From: Sulfurospirillum sp.
GTDB lineage: Bacteria > Campylobacterota > Campylobacteria > Campylobacterales > QNZT01
Length of the DNA: 14,081 bases
Assembly (NCBI GenBank): GCA_003978455.1
Contig: QNZT01000143.1
Span: 1-14,081, forward strand
Direction: 5' to 3'
Part shown: one piece after another, positions 1-6,143 of the stretch
Layout of the letters: each line of letters starts with the position of its first letter
Numbering within the stretch: the stretch's first letter is position 1
The notes under the pieces: generated by a model
What the model saw: only the letters and a program-made list of their open reading frames with translations
Databases searched by the model: none
What the model was told of the DNA's origin: nothing
Program-made: the position numbers and the translations under genes

Positions 1-61
1 ATCCCGTGACAGAGAGCGTGACGGTTGCCATAAGTGCCAGTGTAGTATATGTTATTTTCAT
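1..61 (-). CDS. Start of a secreted protein of unknown function (partial, runs off left edge)
   Basis: Only the first 20 codons are inside the window, reading MKITYTTLALMATVTLSVTG. A lysine close to the start followed by a hydrophobic stretch looks like a Sec signal peptide. The start is supported by an AAAGGAT ribosome binding site about 8 bases upstream on the minus strand. The ATG lies 14 bases after the stop of the LVIVD lipoprotein gene (76-861), so it is probably the third gene of the same operon. No lipobox cysteine is visible in the part present. The mature protein lies outside the window and its function cannot be assigned. Confidence 0.6.
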   Translation of the reverse strand, partial: MKITYTTLALMATVTLSVTG

Positions 62-75
62 GAAGTATCCTTTTT

Positions 76-861
76 CTATTTTATTTTACTCAACTCTACC
101 AGAGGTATATGGGTATAGTCGATGATCCTTATATCCTGATGATTGCTGACATAGAGCGTTTTTTGCCATGGAATCAGATCATAACAATCGACATCAAGCA
201 GCGGTTTCTGAAGGGGTTCGAGTGAGACACGTGTCTCGTTGGTATCGTTGTGGTCATATTTGGTGACACCGAACACCTTGAGTCCTGCATTTCCGTCGCA
301 GACAAAGAGTGTACCGTTGGCATCGACACCCAGCCCTTTGGGAGACCACATGGGTATTGTTTTGAGGAGTTTTGGTTCGGTCGGGTTTTTGATGTCGAGT
401 ATCTCCAGAGTATTTGCGCCGCTATTGAGCCGGCAGGTGCTGCCGTTGTTGAGTGTGACAAATGCCAGATCGTCATGCACCACGACCGGATCGCAGCTTT
501 TTATATGTGTAAATTTGCCGATCTCTGTCGGCTGGGTGGAGATATTTGCGTCATAGATATAAACACCGCTCTCTCCTCCGACATAAAGGTAGCTTTTGTA
601 CGCAAAAAGAGTCTCCACATCGAAAGGGACTTGCACCTTTGCTACGGGATACGGGTGTGACGGTTCACTGATATCAAAGATGCGCATCGCATCTCTGTTG
701 ACGGTATAGAGGTTTTCACCGCGTATCGCAAAGCGCGCCATGGAGCCTCCTTTGCCCGTGCCAGTTGTGCCGCCTCCTGAAGCTGAACCAGACCCGCCGC
801 CGCAAGCCTGGATGAGGAGAGATATTGCCAAAACTGTAAGTACTGTATAAAGCGTTCTCAT
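76..861 (-). CDS. LVIVD-repeat (beta-propeller) lipoprotein, 261 aa
   Basis: This is a predicted surface or periplasmic lipoprotein built of LVIVD-type repeats, each a strand pair ending in patterns such as 'LEILDIKNPTEP' or 'MRIFDISEPSHP'. The signal peptide ends in LIQAC (Cys20), followed by a Gly/Ser-rich linker (about 21-40). Repeats run from about residue 48 to the end. Two cysteines about 20 residues apart, in SCDPVVVHDDLAFVTL and GSTC, may form a disulfide. The start has an AAGGAG site and lies 2 bases after the stop of the upstream LVIVD gene, so the pair is surely co-transcribed and perhaps translationally coupled. LVIVD proteins have no established biochemical role. The family call is from recognised repeat patterns and the function is unknown. 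Confidence 0.75.
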   Translation of the reverse strand: MRTLYTVLTVLAISLLIQACGGGSGSASGGGTTGTGKGGSMARFAIRGENLYTVNRDAMRIFDISEPSHPYPVAKVQVPFDVETLFAYKSYLYVGGESGVYIYDANISTQPTEIGKFTHIKSCDPVVVHDDLAFVTLNNGSTCRLNSGANTLEILDIKNPTEPKLLKTIPMWSPKGLGVDANGTLFVCDGNAGLKVFGVTKYDHNDTNETRVSLEPLQKPLLDVDCYDLIPWQKTLYVSNHQDIRIIDYTHIPLVELSKIK

Positions 862-863
862 TT

Positions 864-1364
864 TTACTCCTTATACCCGATAACAACACCCTTTTTGGGG
901 TCTGTCGAACAGAGATAGATCTCATGATTTTTGATCGCCTGACGTGGATTGTAGGCGAAAACCTCCTCCTCGCGGTGTACACGGGTGATATTGTGTACAT
1001 CATGTACATCCAGAACGACCAGATCTATAAAGCTGTCGGCGTAGAGGTAGCCATCTTTGACGGCGATGTCGATATTTCCGGGAAGCTTGATAAAAGAAAG
1101 TTTTTGGGGTGCGCTTTTATCGCTGATGTCGATTACATGAATCCCTTTGTTGGGTTCGTTGACAAAGAGTGTGTTGTTCCAGACATAGATCTTACCGGCG
1201 CTTTTGATGTCTCTGGGTGCTTCGATGGCGGGCATCTCCCTGAGTGTTTTATAGTCCATATAGATCGGCTTATGGCACTTATAATTGTAGTCGTCATCGA
1301 TTTTAAAGATGCAGCCGTTGAGTAAGAGTAGTGCAGGCAGCGATAGAAACAGGATGCTTTTCAT
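864..1364 (-). CDS. Short LVIVD-repeat lipoprotein, 166 aa
   Basis: The protein has a lipoprotein signal, MKSILFLSLPALLLLNGC, with the acylated cysteine at residue 18. It carries LVIVD-type repeats, for example 'NKGIHVIDISDKSAPQKL' and 'DLVVLDVHDVHNITRV', and a C-terminal tail with the pattern YNPRQAI...YLCSTDPKKGVVIGYKE. It is short for a propeller (perhaps two or three blades), so it may pair with the 261-residue product of the next gene, which starts 2 bases after this stop. An AAAGG-like site precedes the ATG. From memory, related proteins in Bacteroidota carry both halves in one chain; if so, this is a natural split with each half having its own lipid anchor. Function is unknown. Confidence 0.7.
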   Translation of the reverse strand: MKSILFLSLPALLLLNGCIFKIDDDYNYKCHKPIYMDYKTLREMPAIEAPRDIKSAGKIYVWNNTLFVNEPNKGIHVIDISDKSAPQKLSFIKLPGNIDIAVKDGYLYADSFIDLVVLDVHDVHNITRVHREEEVFAYNPRQAIKNHEIYLCSTDPKKGVVIGYKE

Positions 1365-1585
1365 GATAGATTTACCTTTAAGTGTTTATTAGATTATACA
1401 AAAATAAAATGGTTTATTTAATATATTATACTAAAAAAGTGTCAAAGTTGTGTTATGGCGTAAATCGGTAAAATTTTTTTGAATTACTTACATTTCTTGA
1501 ACGGCTTCGATATGGTATTTGTAAAAGTGGATTTAAGCACGGATCATCTATGTGTGGGCTAATTTAACGGTAATGAAGGAAGGAG

Positions 1586-1634
1586 TATAATATAGAGGTT
1601 CACAATTTATAAAGCACTCATAGTGGAGTATAAT
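1586..1634 (+). promoter_or_regulatory. Two tandem candidate sigma70 -10 boxes upstream of the DUF533 gene
   Basis: Exact TATAAT hexamers occur at 1586-1591 and 1629-1634. Both sit inside the same 10-base direct repeat GGAGTATAAT (1582-1591 and 1625-1634), 43 bases apart. A weak -35 (TTAACG, 1564-1569) lies 16 bases before the first. No good -35 precedes the second, which is common for Campylobacterota promoters. The rest of the 1365-1670 intergenic region is AT-rich and shows no convincing ORF or RNA gene. Confidence 0.4.
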
Positions 1635-1655
1635 TTTGAAACAAATATCATCATC

Positions 1656-1661
1656 AAGGAG
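1656..1661 (+). promoter_or_regulatory. Ribosome binding site that fixes the DUF533 start
   Basis: AAGGAG lies 9 bases before the ATG at 1671. An in-frame GTG at 1623 would add 16 residues (MEYNFETNIIIKEKKT) but has no such site, overlaps the TATAAT at 1629-1634, and gives a charged, non-family-like N-terminus. The ATG at 1671 is therefore preferred. Confidence 0.75.
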
Positions 1662-1670
1662 AAAAAAACG

Positions 1671-2495
1671 ATGGATGCAGTAGATACAATCAAAATACTG
1701 GGAAGTTTACTGGGTAACGGTGGCTTGTCAAAGGGAAGCGGTGGCAATGTGTTAGGGAATATTTTGGGAAATGTTATGGGTAACGCACAAAATCAGAAAA
1801 CGCAGGGCGGAGATATGCTCGGCAATGTACTCGGAAATCTGCTTGGCGGCGGGCAATCGGGGCAAAGCAGCAGTGGCGGCGGTATGGGTGATCTGCTTGG
1901 ATCGCTTCTCGGCGGTGCTACCGGAGGAAAAGCGAGTTCAGGCGGTATGGGTGACCTTTTGGGTAGTCTGCTGGGTGGCGGTTCTGCACACAGTGAGACG
2001 ACACAGAGTAAAGATAGCGGACTGGGAGGTTTGCTTGGCAGTGCACTGAGCAAATATGCACAGGCGAAAAACCCCAATATGCCAAACCCAACGCATGATC
2101 AGACAGATATATTGCCTGAAGGGCTGGAGCTTGAACAGGCACAGCAGCAAGCTGAGCTCATCATCCGTGCCATGATCAATGCCGCAAAAGCAGACGGTAC
2201 GATAGATCGCGAAGAGCAGGAAAAAATCATCGAAAAGATGGGTGATCTGAGTGAGGCGGAGAAAAGGTTTCTGAGAGAGGAGTTTGCAAAACCGTTGGAT
2301 GTAGAAGGATTTATCCGTTCCGTACCCAAAGAGATGCAGCCTCAGGTTTACCTGATCTCACTCTCCGCTATCGATCTGGATACCAACAAAGAAGCGGGTT
2401 ATCTTGCACAGCTTGCAGAAGGATTCGGTTTCTCAGCAGAGTTTGCCAATGAACTTCATGAAAGAGCAGGCGCACCGAAAATATTCAACGCCTGA
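1671..2495 (+). CDS. DUF533 / YebE-like protein with Gly/Leu-rich repetitive N-terminus, 274 aa
   Basis: The C-terminal part (about 148-270) resembles the DUF533 (YebE) family, related to TerB-like helical domains: it has the typical 'AELIIRAMINAAKADGTIDREEQEKI' region with an acidic D175-G-T-I-D179 motif, then 'LREEFAKPLD' and 'YLISLSAIDLDTNKEAGYLAQLA'. The N-terminal 130 residues are low complexity, with LGN/LLGG repeats (28-60) and two copies of MGDLLGSLLGG (72-82, 93-103). Such Gly/Leu stretches may associate with membranes. There is no signal peptide. YebE is usually called an inner-membrane protein, but its role is not known. It is transcribed alone, divergent from the LVIVD operon. The family call is fairly secure; the function is not. 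Confidence 0.75.
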   Translation: MDAVDTIKILGSLLGNGGLSKGSGGNVLGNILGNVMGNAQNQKTQGGDMLGNVLGNLLGGGQSGQSSSGGGMGDLLGSLLGGATGGKASSGGMGDLLGSLLGGGSAHSETTQSKDSGLGGLLGSALSKYAQAKNPNMPNPTHDQTDILPEGLELEQAQQQAELIIRAMINAAKADGTIDREEQEKIIEKMGDLSEAEKRFLREEFAKPLDVEGFIRSVPKEMQPQVYLISLSAIDLDTNKEAGYLAQLAEGFGFSAEFANELHERAGAPKIFNA

Positions 2496-2513
2496 CTTCT
2501 CGGGAAGCGTTCG

Positions 2514-2541
2514 GGAGGCGGAGGAGAGCTCTTCCGCCTCC
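2514..2541. terminator. Strong hairpin downstream of the DUF533 gene
   Basis: The arms 2514-2525 and 2530-2541 form a 12-base-pair stem (GGAGGCGGAGGA against TCTTCCGCCTCC, one G-U pair) around a GAGC loop, starting 19 bases after the stop codon. No T-run follows on either strand, so it is not a classic intrinsic terminator. It may act as a 3'-end stabiliser or as part of a terminator shared with the convergent gene ending at 2652. Confidence 0.45.
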
Positions 2542-2556
2542 GTACCAAGAGAAGAG

Positions 2557-2640
2557 AATTTAAGCGCGGTTTATCTGCGCTGAGCAGAACATAGCGTTAG
2601 CGTAGCTTTTGGGACTTTGTTCCAAAAGCGTTAATTTAAT
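2557..2640. repeat. Structured intergenic element with tandem TAGCGT and a second hairpin
   Basis: This stretch between two convergent genes holds a short inverted repeat AGCGC/GCGCT (2563-2567, 2577-2581), a tandem TAGCGT (2592-2603), and a 10-base-pair hairpin with arms 2605-2614 and 2620-2629 (GCTTTTGGGA against TTCCAAAAGC, one G-U pair, 5-base loop). GTTAATTT follows on the plus strand, so the hairpin may terminate plus-strand transcription weakly. The layout resembles a dispersed intergenic repeat, but only one copy is in this window and that cannot be tested here. Confidence 0.35.
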
Positions 2641-2651
2641 GGCATGGAGGC

Positions 2652-3005
2652 TTACGCCTTCGCCTCTGCTTTTGCTTTCTCTACATACTCCGGTGTGCAG
2701 AAGATACCGCAGTGACATACGCCCTCTTCGGGAATCTCATGTTCAATCGCCGGTTTGCAAGGGCAGATACGGTCGTCGGCGCTCTTGTGTTTACCGGTTT
2801 CAGGGTCTTCCACTACCATAAAACAGGGGCAGAAGCGTTTGCCGTAGAGGAGTTTGTGGCGTGCGAGTCCCATCGTGACACCTTCGTTGACCTCTTCGTT
2901 GGGGTTATATACCCAGCCGAACTGTTTGCAAACTTTGTCTGTGAACTTTTTTGTCTTTTCAAGCTCTTCGTGAAACTCAGGGGAATTCATATCGATCTGT
3001 TTCAT
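2652..3005 (-). CDS. Ferredoxin-thioredoxin reductase, catalytic (beta) subunit-like protein, 117 aa
   Basis: The cysteine pattern is that of the FTR catalytic chain: CPC (59-61), CPC (81-83) and CHC (97-99). By homology with the plant and cyanobacterial enzyme, C59, C81, C83 and C97 would hold a [4Fe-4S] cluster, and C61 and C99 would form the redox-active disulfide that passes electrons from ferredoxin to thioredoxin. C26 and C103 are additional. The spacing between motifs is wider than in the plant enzyme. The start has an AAAGG site. The gene lies 33 bases after the carboxy(nor)spermidine dehydrogenase gene on the same strand, so the two probably form an operon. No variable (alpha) subunit gene is present nearby. 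The partner thioredoxin is unknown. The protein is cytoplasmic. Confidence 0.85.
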   Translation of the reverse strand: MKQIDMNSPEFHEELEKTKKFTDKVCKQFGWVYNPNEEVNEGVTMGLARHKLLYGKRFCPCFMVVEDPETGKHKSADDRICPCKPAIEHEIPEEGVCHCGIFCTPEYVEKAKAEAKA

Positions 3006-3038
3006 ATTTTACCTTTATTTATAAATGTCGTTATTTTA

Positions 3039-4241
3039 TCATAATTCTTCGATATACCACGGCAAGCCCTGTTTTTTTAACTCTTCCATGAATGGATCGG
3101 GGTCGAACTGTTCCATATTGTAAACCCCCGGCTGCATCCATATACCCTCCATCATCAGTTTTGCGCCGATCATCGCCGGGACGCCGGTGGTGTAGCTGAC
3201 CGCCTGCGAGAGGGTCTCTTTGTAGGTCTCTTCATGATCGCAGACGTTGTAGATGTAGATCTTGCGCTTTTTGCCATCTTTGATCCCCTCTGCGACGATC
3301 CCGATGTTGGTCTTTCCTTTGGTACGTGCTCCCAGTGTGGCGGGATCTGGGAGGAGGGTTTTGAGAAACTGGATCGGGACGATCTTGCACCCTTCGTGCT
3401 CCACCGGCTCTATGCCAAGCATACCGACATTTTCGAGGCACTTCATGTGGGTGAGGTAGGATTCACCAAATGTCATGAAGAAACGGATGCGTTTAAGTCC
3501 TTTGATATGCTTGACCAGGCTCTCCATCTCTTCATGATAGAGCAGGTAGCTATCTCTGGGACCGATCTGCGGATAGTCCCAGACCATCTTGATCTCCATC
3601 GGTTCGGTTTCGATCCATCTGCCTTCGCCGTTTGCCTCTTTTTGCCAGTATCTCCCTTTGGCGCTCACTTCTCTGAGGTTGATCTCGGGGTTGAAGTTGG
3701 TGGCGAAGGGGTAGCCGTGGTCTCCGGCGTTGCAGTCAAGGATGTCGATGGTGTGGATCTCGTCGAAGTAGTGCTTCTGGGCATAGGCGCAAAAGACGTT
3801 GGTAACTCCGGGGTCAAAACCGCTTCCAAGCAGCGCCATGATTCCCTTCTCTCTGTAGCGGTCGTCGTATGCCCACTGCTCTTTGTACTCGAACTTCGCC
3901 GTGTCCGGATGCTCGTAGTTGGCGGTATCGAGGTAGTGGACACCTGTTTGCAGGCACGCCTCCATGATCGTAAGATCCTGATAGGGGAGGGCGATGTTGA
4001 GCACCATGTCGGGTTTGACCTTTCCGATCAGCCTTACAAGCTCTTCCACACTGTCTGCATCGACCGCTGCGATGTCTATATCGACACCGTAACGCTCTTT
4101 GACCTCATTCCGGTAGAGTTCACATTTGGAGAGGGTGCGGCTGGCGAGGGTGATCTTGTCGAAAGTATCGCTGTTTTGGGCACACTTGTGGACGACGACA
4201 CGCCCGACACCGCCGGCTCCGATTATCAGTATATTTGCCAT
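3039..4241 (-). CDS. Carboxynorspermidine/carboxyspermidine dehydrogenase (saccharopine dehydrogenase family), 400 aa
   Basis: This is an NAD(P)H-dependent reductase that would condense aspartate semialdehyde with a diamine to give carboxynorspermidine or carboxyspermidine, the first step of the polyamine route used by Campylobacter and Vibrio. The N-terminus has a Rossmann nucleotide-binding motif (GAGGVG, 8-13), followed by the family's 'MVLNIALPYQDLTIMEACLQTGVHYLDTA'-like core (partial: NIALPYQDLTIMEACL) and 'ALLGSGFDPGVTNVFCAYA'. At 400 residues it matches the Campylobacter enzyme, which is often annotated lys1 or saccharopine dehydrogenase. The lysine-pathway alternative is less likely in this group. 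The start has an AAAGGC site. The decarboxylase partner (nspC) is not next to it; the next gene downstream is the FTR catalytic subunit. Confidence 0.85.
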   Translation of the reverse strand: MANILIIGAGGVGRVVVHKCAQNSDTFDKITLASRTLSKCELYRNEVKERYGVDIDIAAVDADSVEELVRLIGKVKPDMVLNIALPYQDLTIMEACLQTGVHYLDTANYEHPDTAKFEYKEQWAYDDRYREKGIMALLGSGFDPGVTNVFCAYAQKHYFDEIHTIDILDCNAGDHGYPFATNFNPEINLREVSAKGRYWQKEANGEGRWIETEPMEIKMVWDYPQIGPRDSYLLYHEEMESLVKHIKGLKRIRFFMTFGESYLTHMKCLENVGMLGIEPVEHEGCKIVPIQFLKTLLPDPATLGARTKGKTNIGIVAEGIKDGKKRKIYIYNVCDHEETYKETLSQAVSYTTGVPAMIGAKLMMEGIWMQPGVYNMEQFDPDPFMEELKKQGLPWYIEEL

Positions 4242-4318
4242 CTTTTGCCTTTATAAAAAGTTAGGGAATTATATCAAAAATGTAACGATATGAAAAAGAA
4301 TTTCGTGAATAAAAGGTT

Positions 4319-4350
4319 AAAAGTAAAAATTAATAGACAAAAGTAAAAAT
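4319..4350 (+). repeat. Pair of 12-base direct repeats 20 bases apart in a divergent promoter region
   Basis: AAAAGTAAAAAT occurs at 4319-4330 and again, identically, at 4339-4350. The copies start exactly 20 bases apart, about two helical turns, so both face the same side of the DNA. They lie about 43 bases upstream of the LVIVD gene at 4393 and between two divergent genes. They could be regulator sites or an A-tract element that bends DNA; low-complexity chance is also possible. Confidence 0.4.
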
Positions 4351-4380
4351 AAATTGTACACTTGGAACAGTTTATGCTAA

Positions 4381-4386
4381 AAGGAG
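4381..4386 (+). promoter_or_regulatory. Ribosome binding site that fixes the LVIVD lipoprotein start
   Basis: AAGGAG is 6 bases before the ATG at 4393. The in-frame TTG at 4390 is only 3 bases from it, too close for efficient initiation, so the ATG is preferred. Confidence 0.7.
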
Positions 4387-4392
4387 CACTTG

Positions 4393-5076
4393 ATGCAAAA
4401 GATACTTATAATGGTCAGTCTGCTGCTCTACTGGGTTGGATGCGGCAGTTCCGGAAGCCAGAAAACCGAAACATCACTTACGCCAAACGGTACGGAAACG
4501 GTCATCAAATCCCACAGAACACCAGATTATATCGCTATTACAGAGGTAGGTGTACTTGCCTTGGAAGGGGTGGCGCTGGATATCGCTATCAGTGCGGATG
4601 GAGAGTTTGCCTATATCGCATCGGGAGATGCAGGGCTTCAGGTGGTCGATATACGCGATCCGTACAATCCGGAGCTTGTTTCACTTCATGATACACCGGA
4701 GTATGTGAACCATGTGAATATCGTTGAGGGCATCGCCTATGTGAGTTACCGTGCACAAAACTGGAGTGACTACATCTCCGTGACGGCGTTCGATGTGCAT
4801 AATCCCTATGCGGTAAAAGATCTGGGGCACTATGAAGGGTTTGTCACCAACAACCATACCGTATGTGAAAAAGAGGATTTTATCTGTTTTACAGATCGTG
4901 AAGGGTTGAAAGTGGTAAAAAAGAGCGATTACAGCATCATCGGCAGATATGACCTCTTTGATACGGCATACGCTTTTGCAATGCGGGACAATTTTGCATT
5001 TGTCGCAAACGGCAGAAACGGCTTGACTGTTTTAGAGGTTGGTGAAGAGGGTTACCACGCGACACTGACGGAGTGA
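4393..5076 (+). CDS. LVIVD-repeat lipoprotein, 227 aa
   Basis: A third LVIVD-repeat lipoprotein. The signal peptide ends in YWVGC (Cys17); the tryptophan at -3 is unusual for a lipobox, so lipidation is likely but not certain. Repeats are visible as 'DIAISADGEFAYIASGDAG' with 'LQVVDIRDPYNPELVSL', then 'VTAFDVHNPYAVKDLGHYEG', and a last 'FAFVANGRNGLTVLEV'. The middle has the cysteine pair C...FICFTDREGLKVV. At 227 residues it could form only part of a propeller. It is closest in style to the two LVIVD genes at 76-1364 but clearly diverged from them. It ends 3 bases before the convergent methyltransferase gene. Function is unknown; it is possibly a cell-surface interaction module. Confidence 0.7.
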   Translation: MQKILIMVSLLLYWVGCGSSGSQKTETSLTPNGTETVIKSHRTPDYIAITEVGVLALEGVALDIAISADGEFAYIASGDAGLQVVDIRDPYNPELVSLHDTPEYVNHVNIVEGIAYVSYRAQNWSDYISVTAFDVHNPYAVKDLGHYEGFVTNNHTVCEKEDFICFTDREGLKVVKKSDYSIIGRYDLFDTAYAFAMRDNFAFVANGRNGLTVLEVGEEGYHATLTE

Positions 5077-5079
5077 ATG

Positions 5080-6063
5080 TTACGATTTCTCCAGAATATG
5101 CAGATGTTCGAGGGTACGTCTGGCTTTGTGCGGTCGGTTGCTGTCCGCTTTGAAACGTTTGTAGTCGGTTGTGACCAGATCGTAGTGTCCATATTTTCGC
5201 AGGATTTTTTGCAGGTCTTTGTGTGAAACCATCCCCTCGTTGTTGTAACTGAGAAAGATATATCGGAAGTTTGCGTTTCGGATGAGCTGGTCGAAGCTCT
5301 CATGAACTCTTTTGGTTTTGCAGTACATAGAGCGGTTGTAGTTGGTGTGGGTGCCGGTTTTCCCCTTGGGGGTGAAGTCGGTGTCGTAGCGGGCTATGGT
5401 GTTGAGCAGGTGGTAGTTTGCACCGTACTGACGTCCGTTGTAGGGTGGGTCAAGGTAGAGAATATCCCCTGATATTTTCCGGATCAGTGTATTGCTGTCT
5501 TCATTGTAGACTTCATGTGAATTGTGATTGTACTCAAAAAGTGCGGGTTGGAGTTTCAGCGATGCCTGTGCGGTCGGTTTGAGATGTTTGAGAAAAGAGC
5601 CGTACACAGAGGCGGTATTGGAGACTTTGTCGAGAGACTCCAGCAAAGAGGCAAGCAGGAAAAAGTAGAGGTCTTCATCCTCTCTGTATATTTCGATCGC
5701 CTCTCTTATTGCGTCGATCTTCGCGGCGTTTTCTCCGCTGAAGTAGTTTCTGCCGCTGCCGCTTGCGAGAGAGTAGTGGCGGTAGATAAATCCTTTTTTA
5801 GCGGGGAGGGCATCGAGTGTTTCGATGATCGGCTCATATGCGACAGGTCGGTGGTTTTGGATATAGTTCCGATTGAGGACGTAACTGTAGTACTCCAGAT
5901 CGTTACTGATCACTTTGGCGACTCTGCTTTTGAACGTACGTCCGACGATTCCCGTACCGGCAAAGAGATCACAAAATACTTTATCATCCAGAGAACCGAC
6001 GGTTTCGGAGATAGTGTCGTATAAAAAAGAGGAGAGCCTGCGCTTGGAACCGATATAATTCAT
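5080..6063 (-). CDS. D12-class (Dam-like) adenine-N6 DNA methyltransferase, 327 aa
   Basis: The protein would transfer a methyl group from S-adenosylmethionine to adenine in a specific DNA sequence. It begins with the family signature NYIGSKRRL, has the AdoMet-binding motif DLFAGTG (32-38) and the catalytic motif DPPY (205-208), in the alpha/D12 order. The remainder (about 60-190) should include target recognition. No restriction endonuclease or specificity gene is next to it, so it looks like an orphan methyltransferase with a possible role in gene regulation, replication or protection against incoming enzymes. An exact TATAAT lies only 7 bases before the ATG, and no good ribosome binding site is seen, so the mRNA may be leaderless. 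The recognition sequence cannot be told from sequence alone. Confidence 0.85.
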   Translation of the reverse strand: MNYIGSKRRLSSFLYDTISETVGSLDDKVFCDLFAGTGIVGRTFKSRVAKVISNDLEYYSYVLNRNYIQNHRPVAYEPIIETLDALPAKKGFIYRHYSLASGSGRNYFSGENAAKIDAIREAIEIYREDEDLYFFLLASLLESLDKVSNTASVYGSFLKHLKPTAQASLKLQPALFEYNHNSHEVYNEDSNTLIRKISGDILYLDPPYNGRQYGANYHLLNTIARYDTDFTPKGKTGTHTNYNRSMYCKTKRVHESFDQLIRNANFRYIFLSYNNEGMVSHKDLQKILRKYGHYDLVTTDYKRFKADSNRPHKARRTLEHLHILEKS

Positions 6064-6070
6064 GAAGAAG

Positions 6071-6076
6071 ATTATA
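6071..6076 (-). promoter_or_regulatory. Candidate -10 box immediately upstream of the methyltransferase start
   Basis: TATAAT on the minus strand ends 7 bases before the ATG (6061-6063). A weak -35 (TTTACT, 6097 to 6092 on the minus strand) lies 15 bases further up. If this is the real promoter, transcription would start at or very near the start codon. Confidence 0.35.
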
Positions 6077-6079
6077 ACC

Positions 6080-6108
6080 TGAAACTATTTAAGTAAAGAT
6101 GCTAAAAT
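6080..6108 (+). promoter_or_regulatory. Candidate sigma70 promoter for nadE
   Basis: TAAAAT (6103-6108) serves as a -10 candidate, with a weak -35 near 6079-6084 (CTGAAA, 18-base spacing). It lies about 35 bases before the nadE ATG, in the 80-base region shared with the divergent methyltransferase. Match quality is moderate. Confidence 0.3.
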
Positions 6109-6143
6109 ATGGGTTATTCTAAAAAATCCGGAGCAGAGTCAAT

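Noticed and set aside
1511..1561. Tiny open frame MVFVKVDLSTDHLCVG in the intergenic region
   Set aside because: It has only 16 codons and no ribosome binding site before it.
1623..1670. GTG start giving a 290-residue DUF533 protein
   Set aside because: It lacks a good ribosome binding site and overlaps the TATAAT box; the ATG at 1671 has AAGGAG at proper spacing.
3234..4256. Long plus-strand open frame (340 codons) opposite the carboxy(nor)spermidine dehydrogenase
   Set aside because: It mirrors the codon structure of a clear family member on the minus strand, has no recognisable domain and no ribosome binding site.
4362..4691. Plus-strand open frame overlapping the start of the third LVIVD gene
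   Set aside because: It is out of frame with the lipoprotein, which has the AAGGAG site, signal peptide and repeats; the product is Arg/Gly/Tyr-rich and random-looking.
5080..6063. Complete restriction-modification system
   Set aside because: Both neighbours are identified (LVIVD lipoprotein and nadE) and neither is an endonuclease, so only an orphan methyltransferase can be supported.
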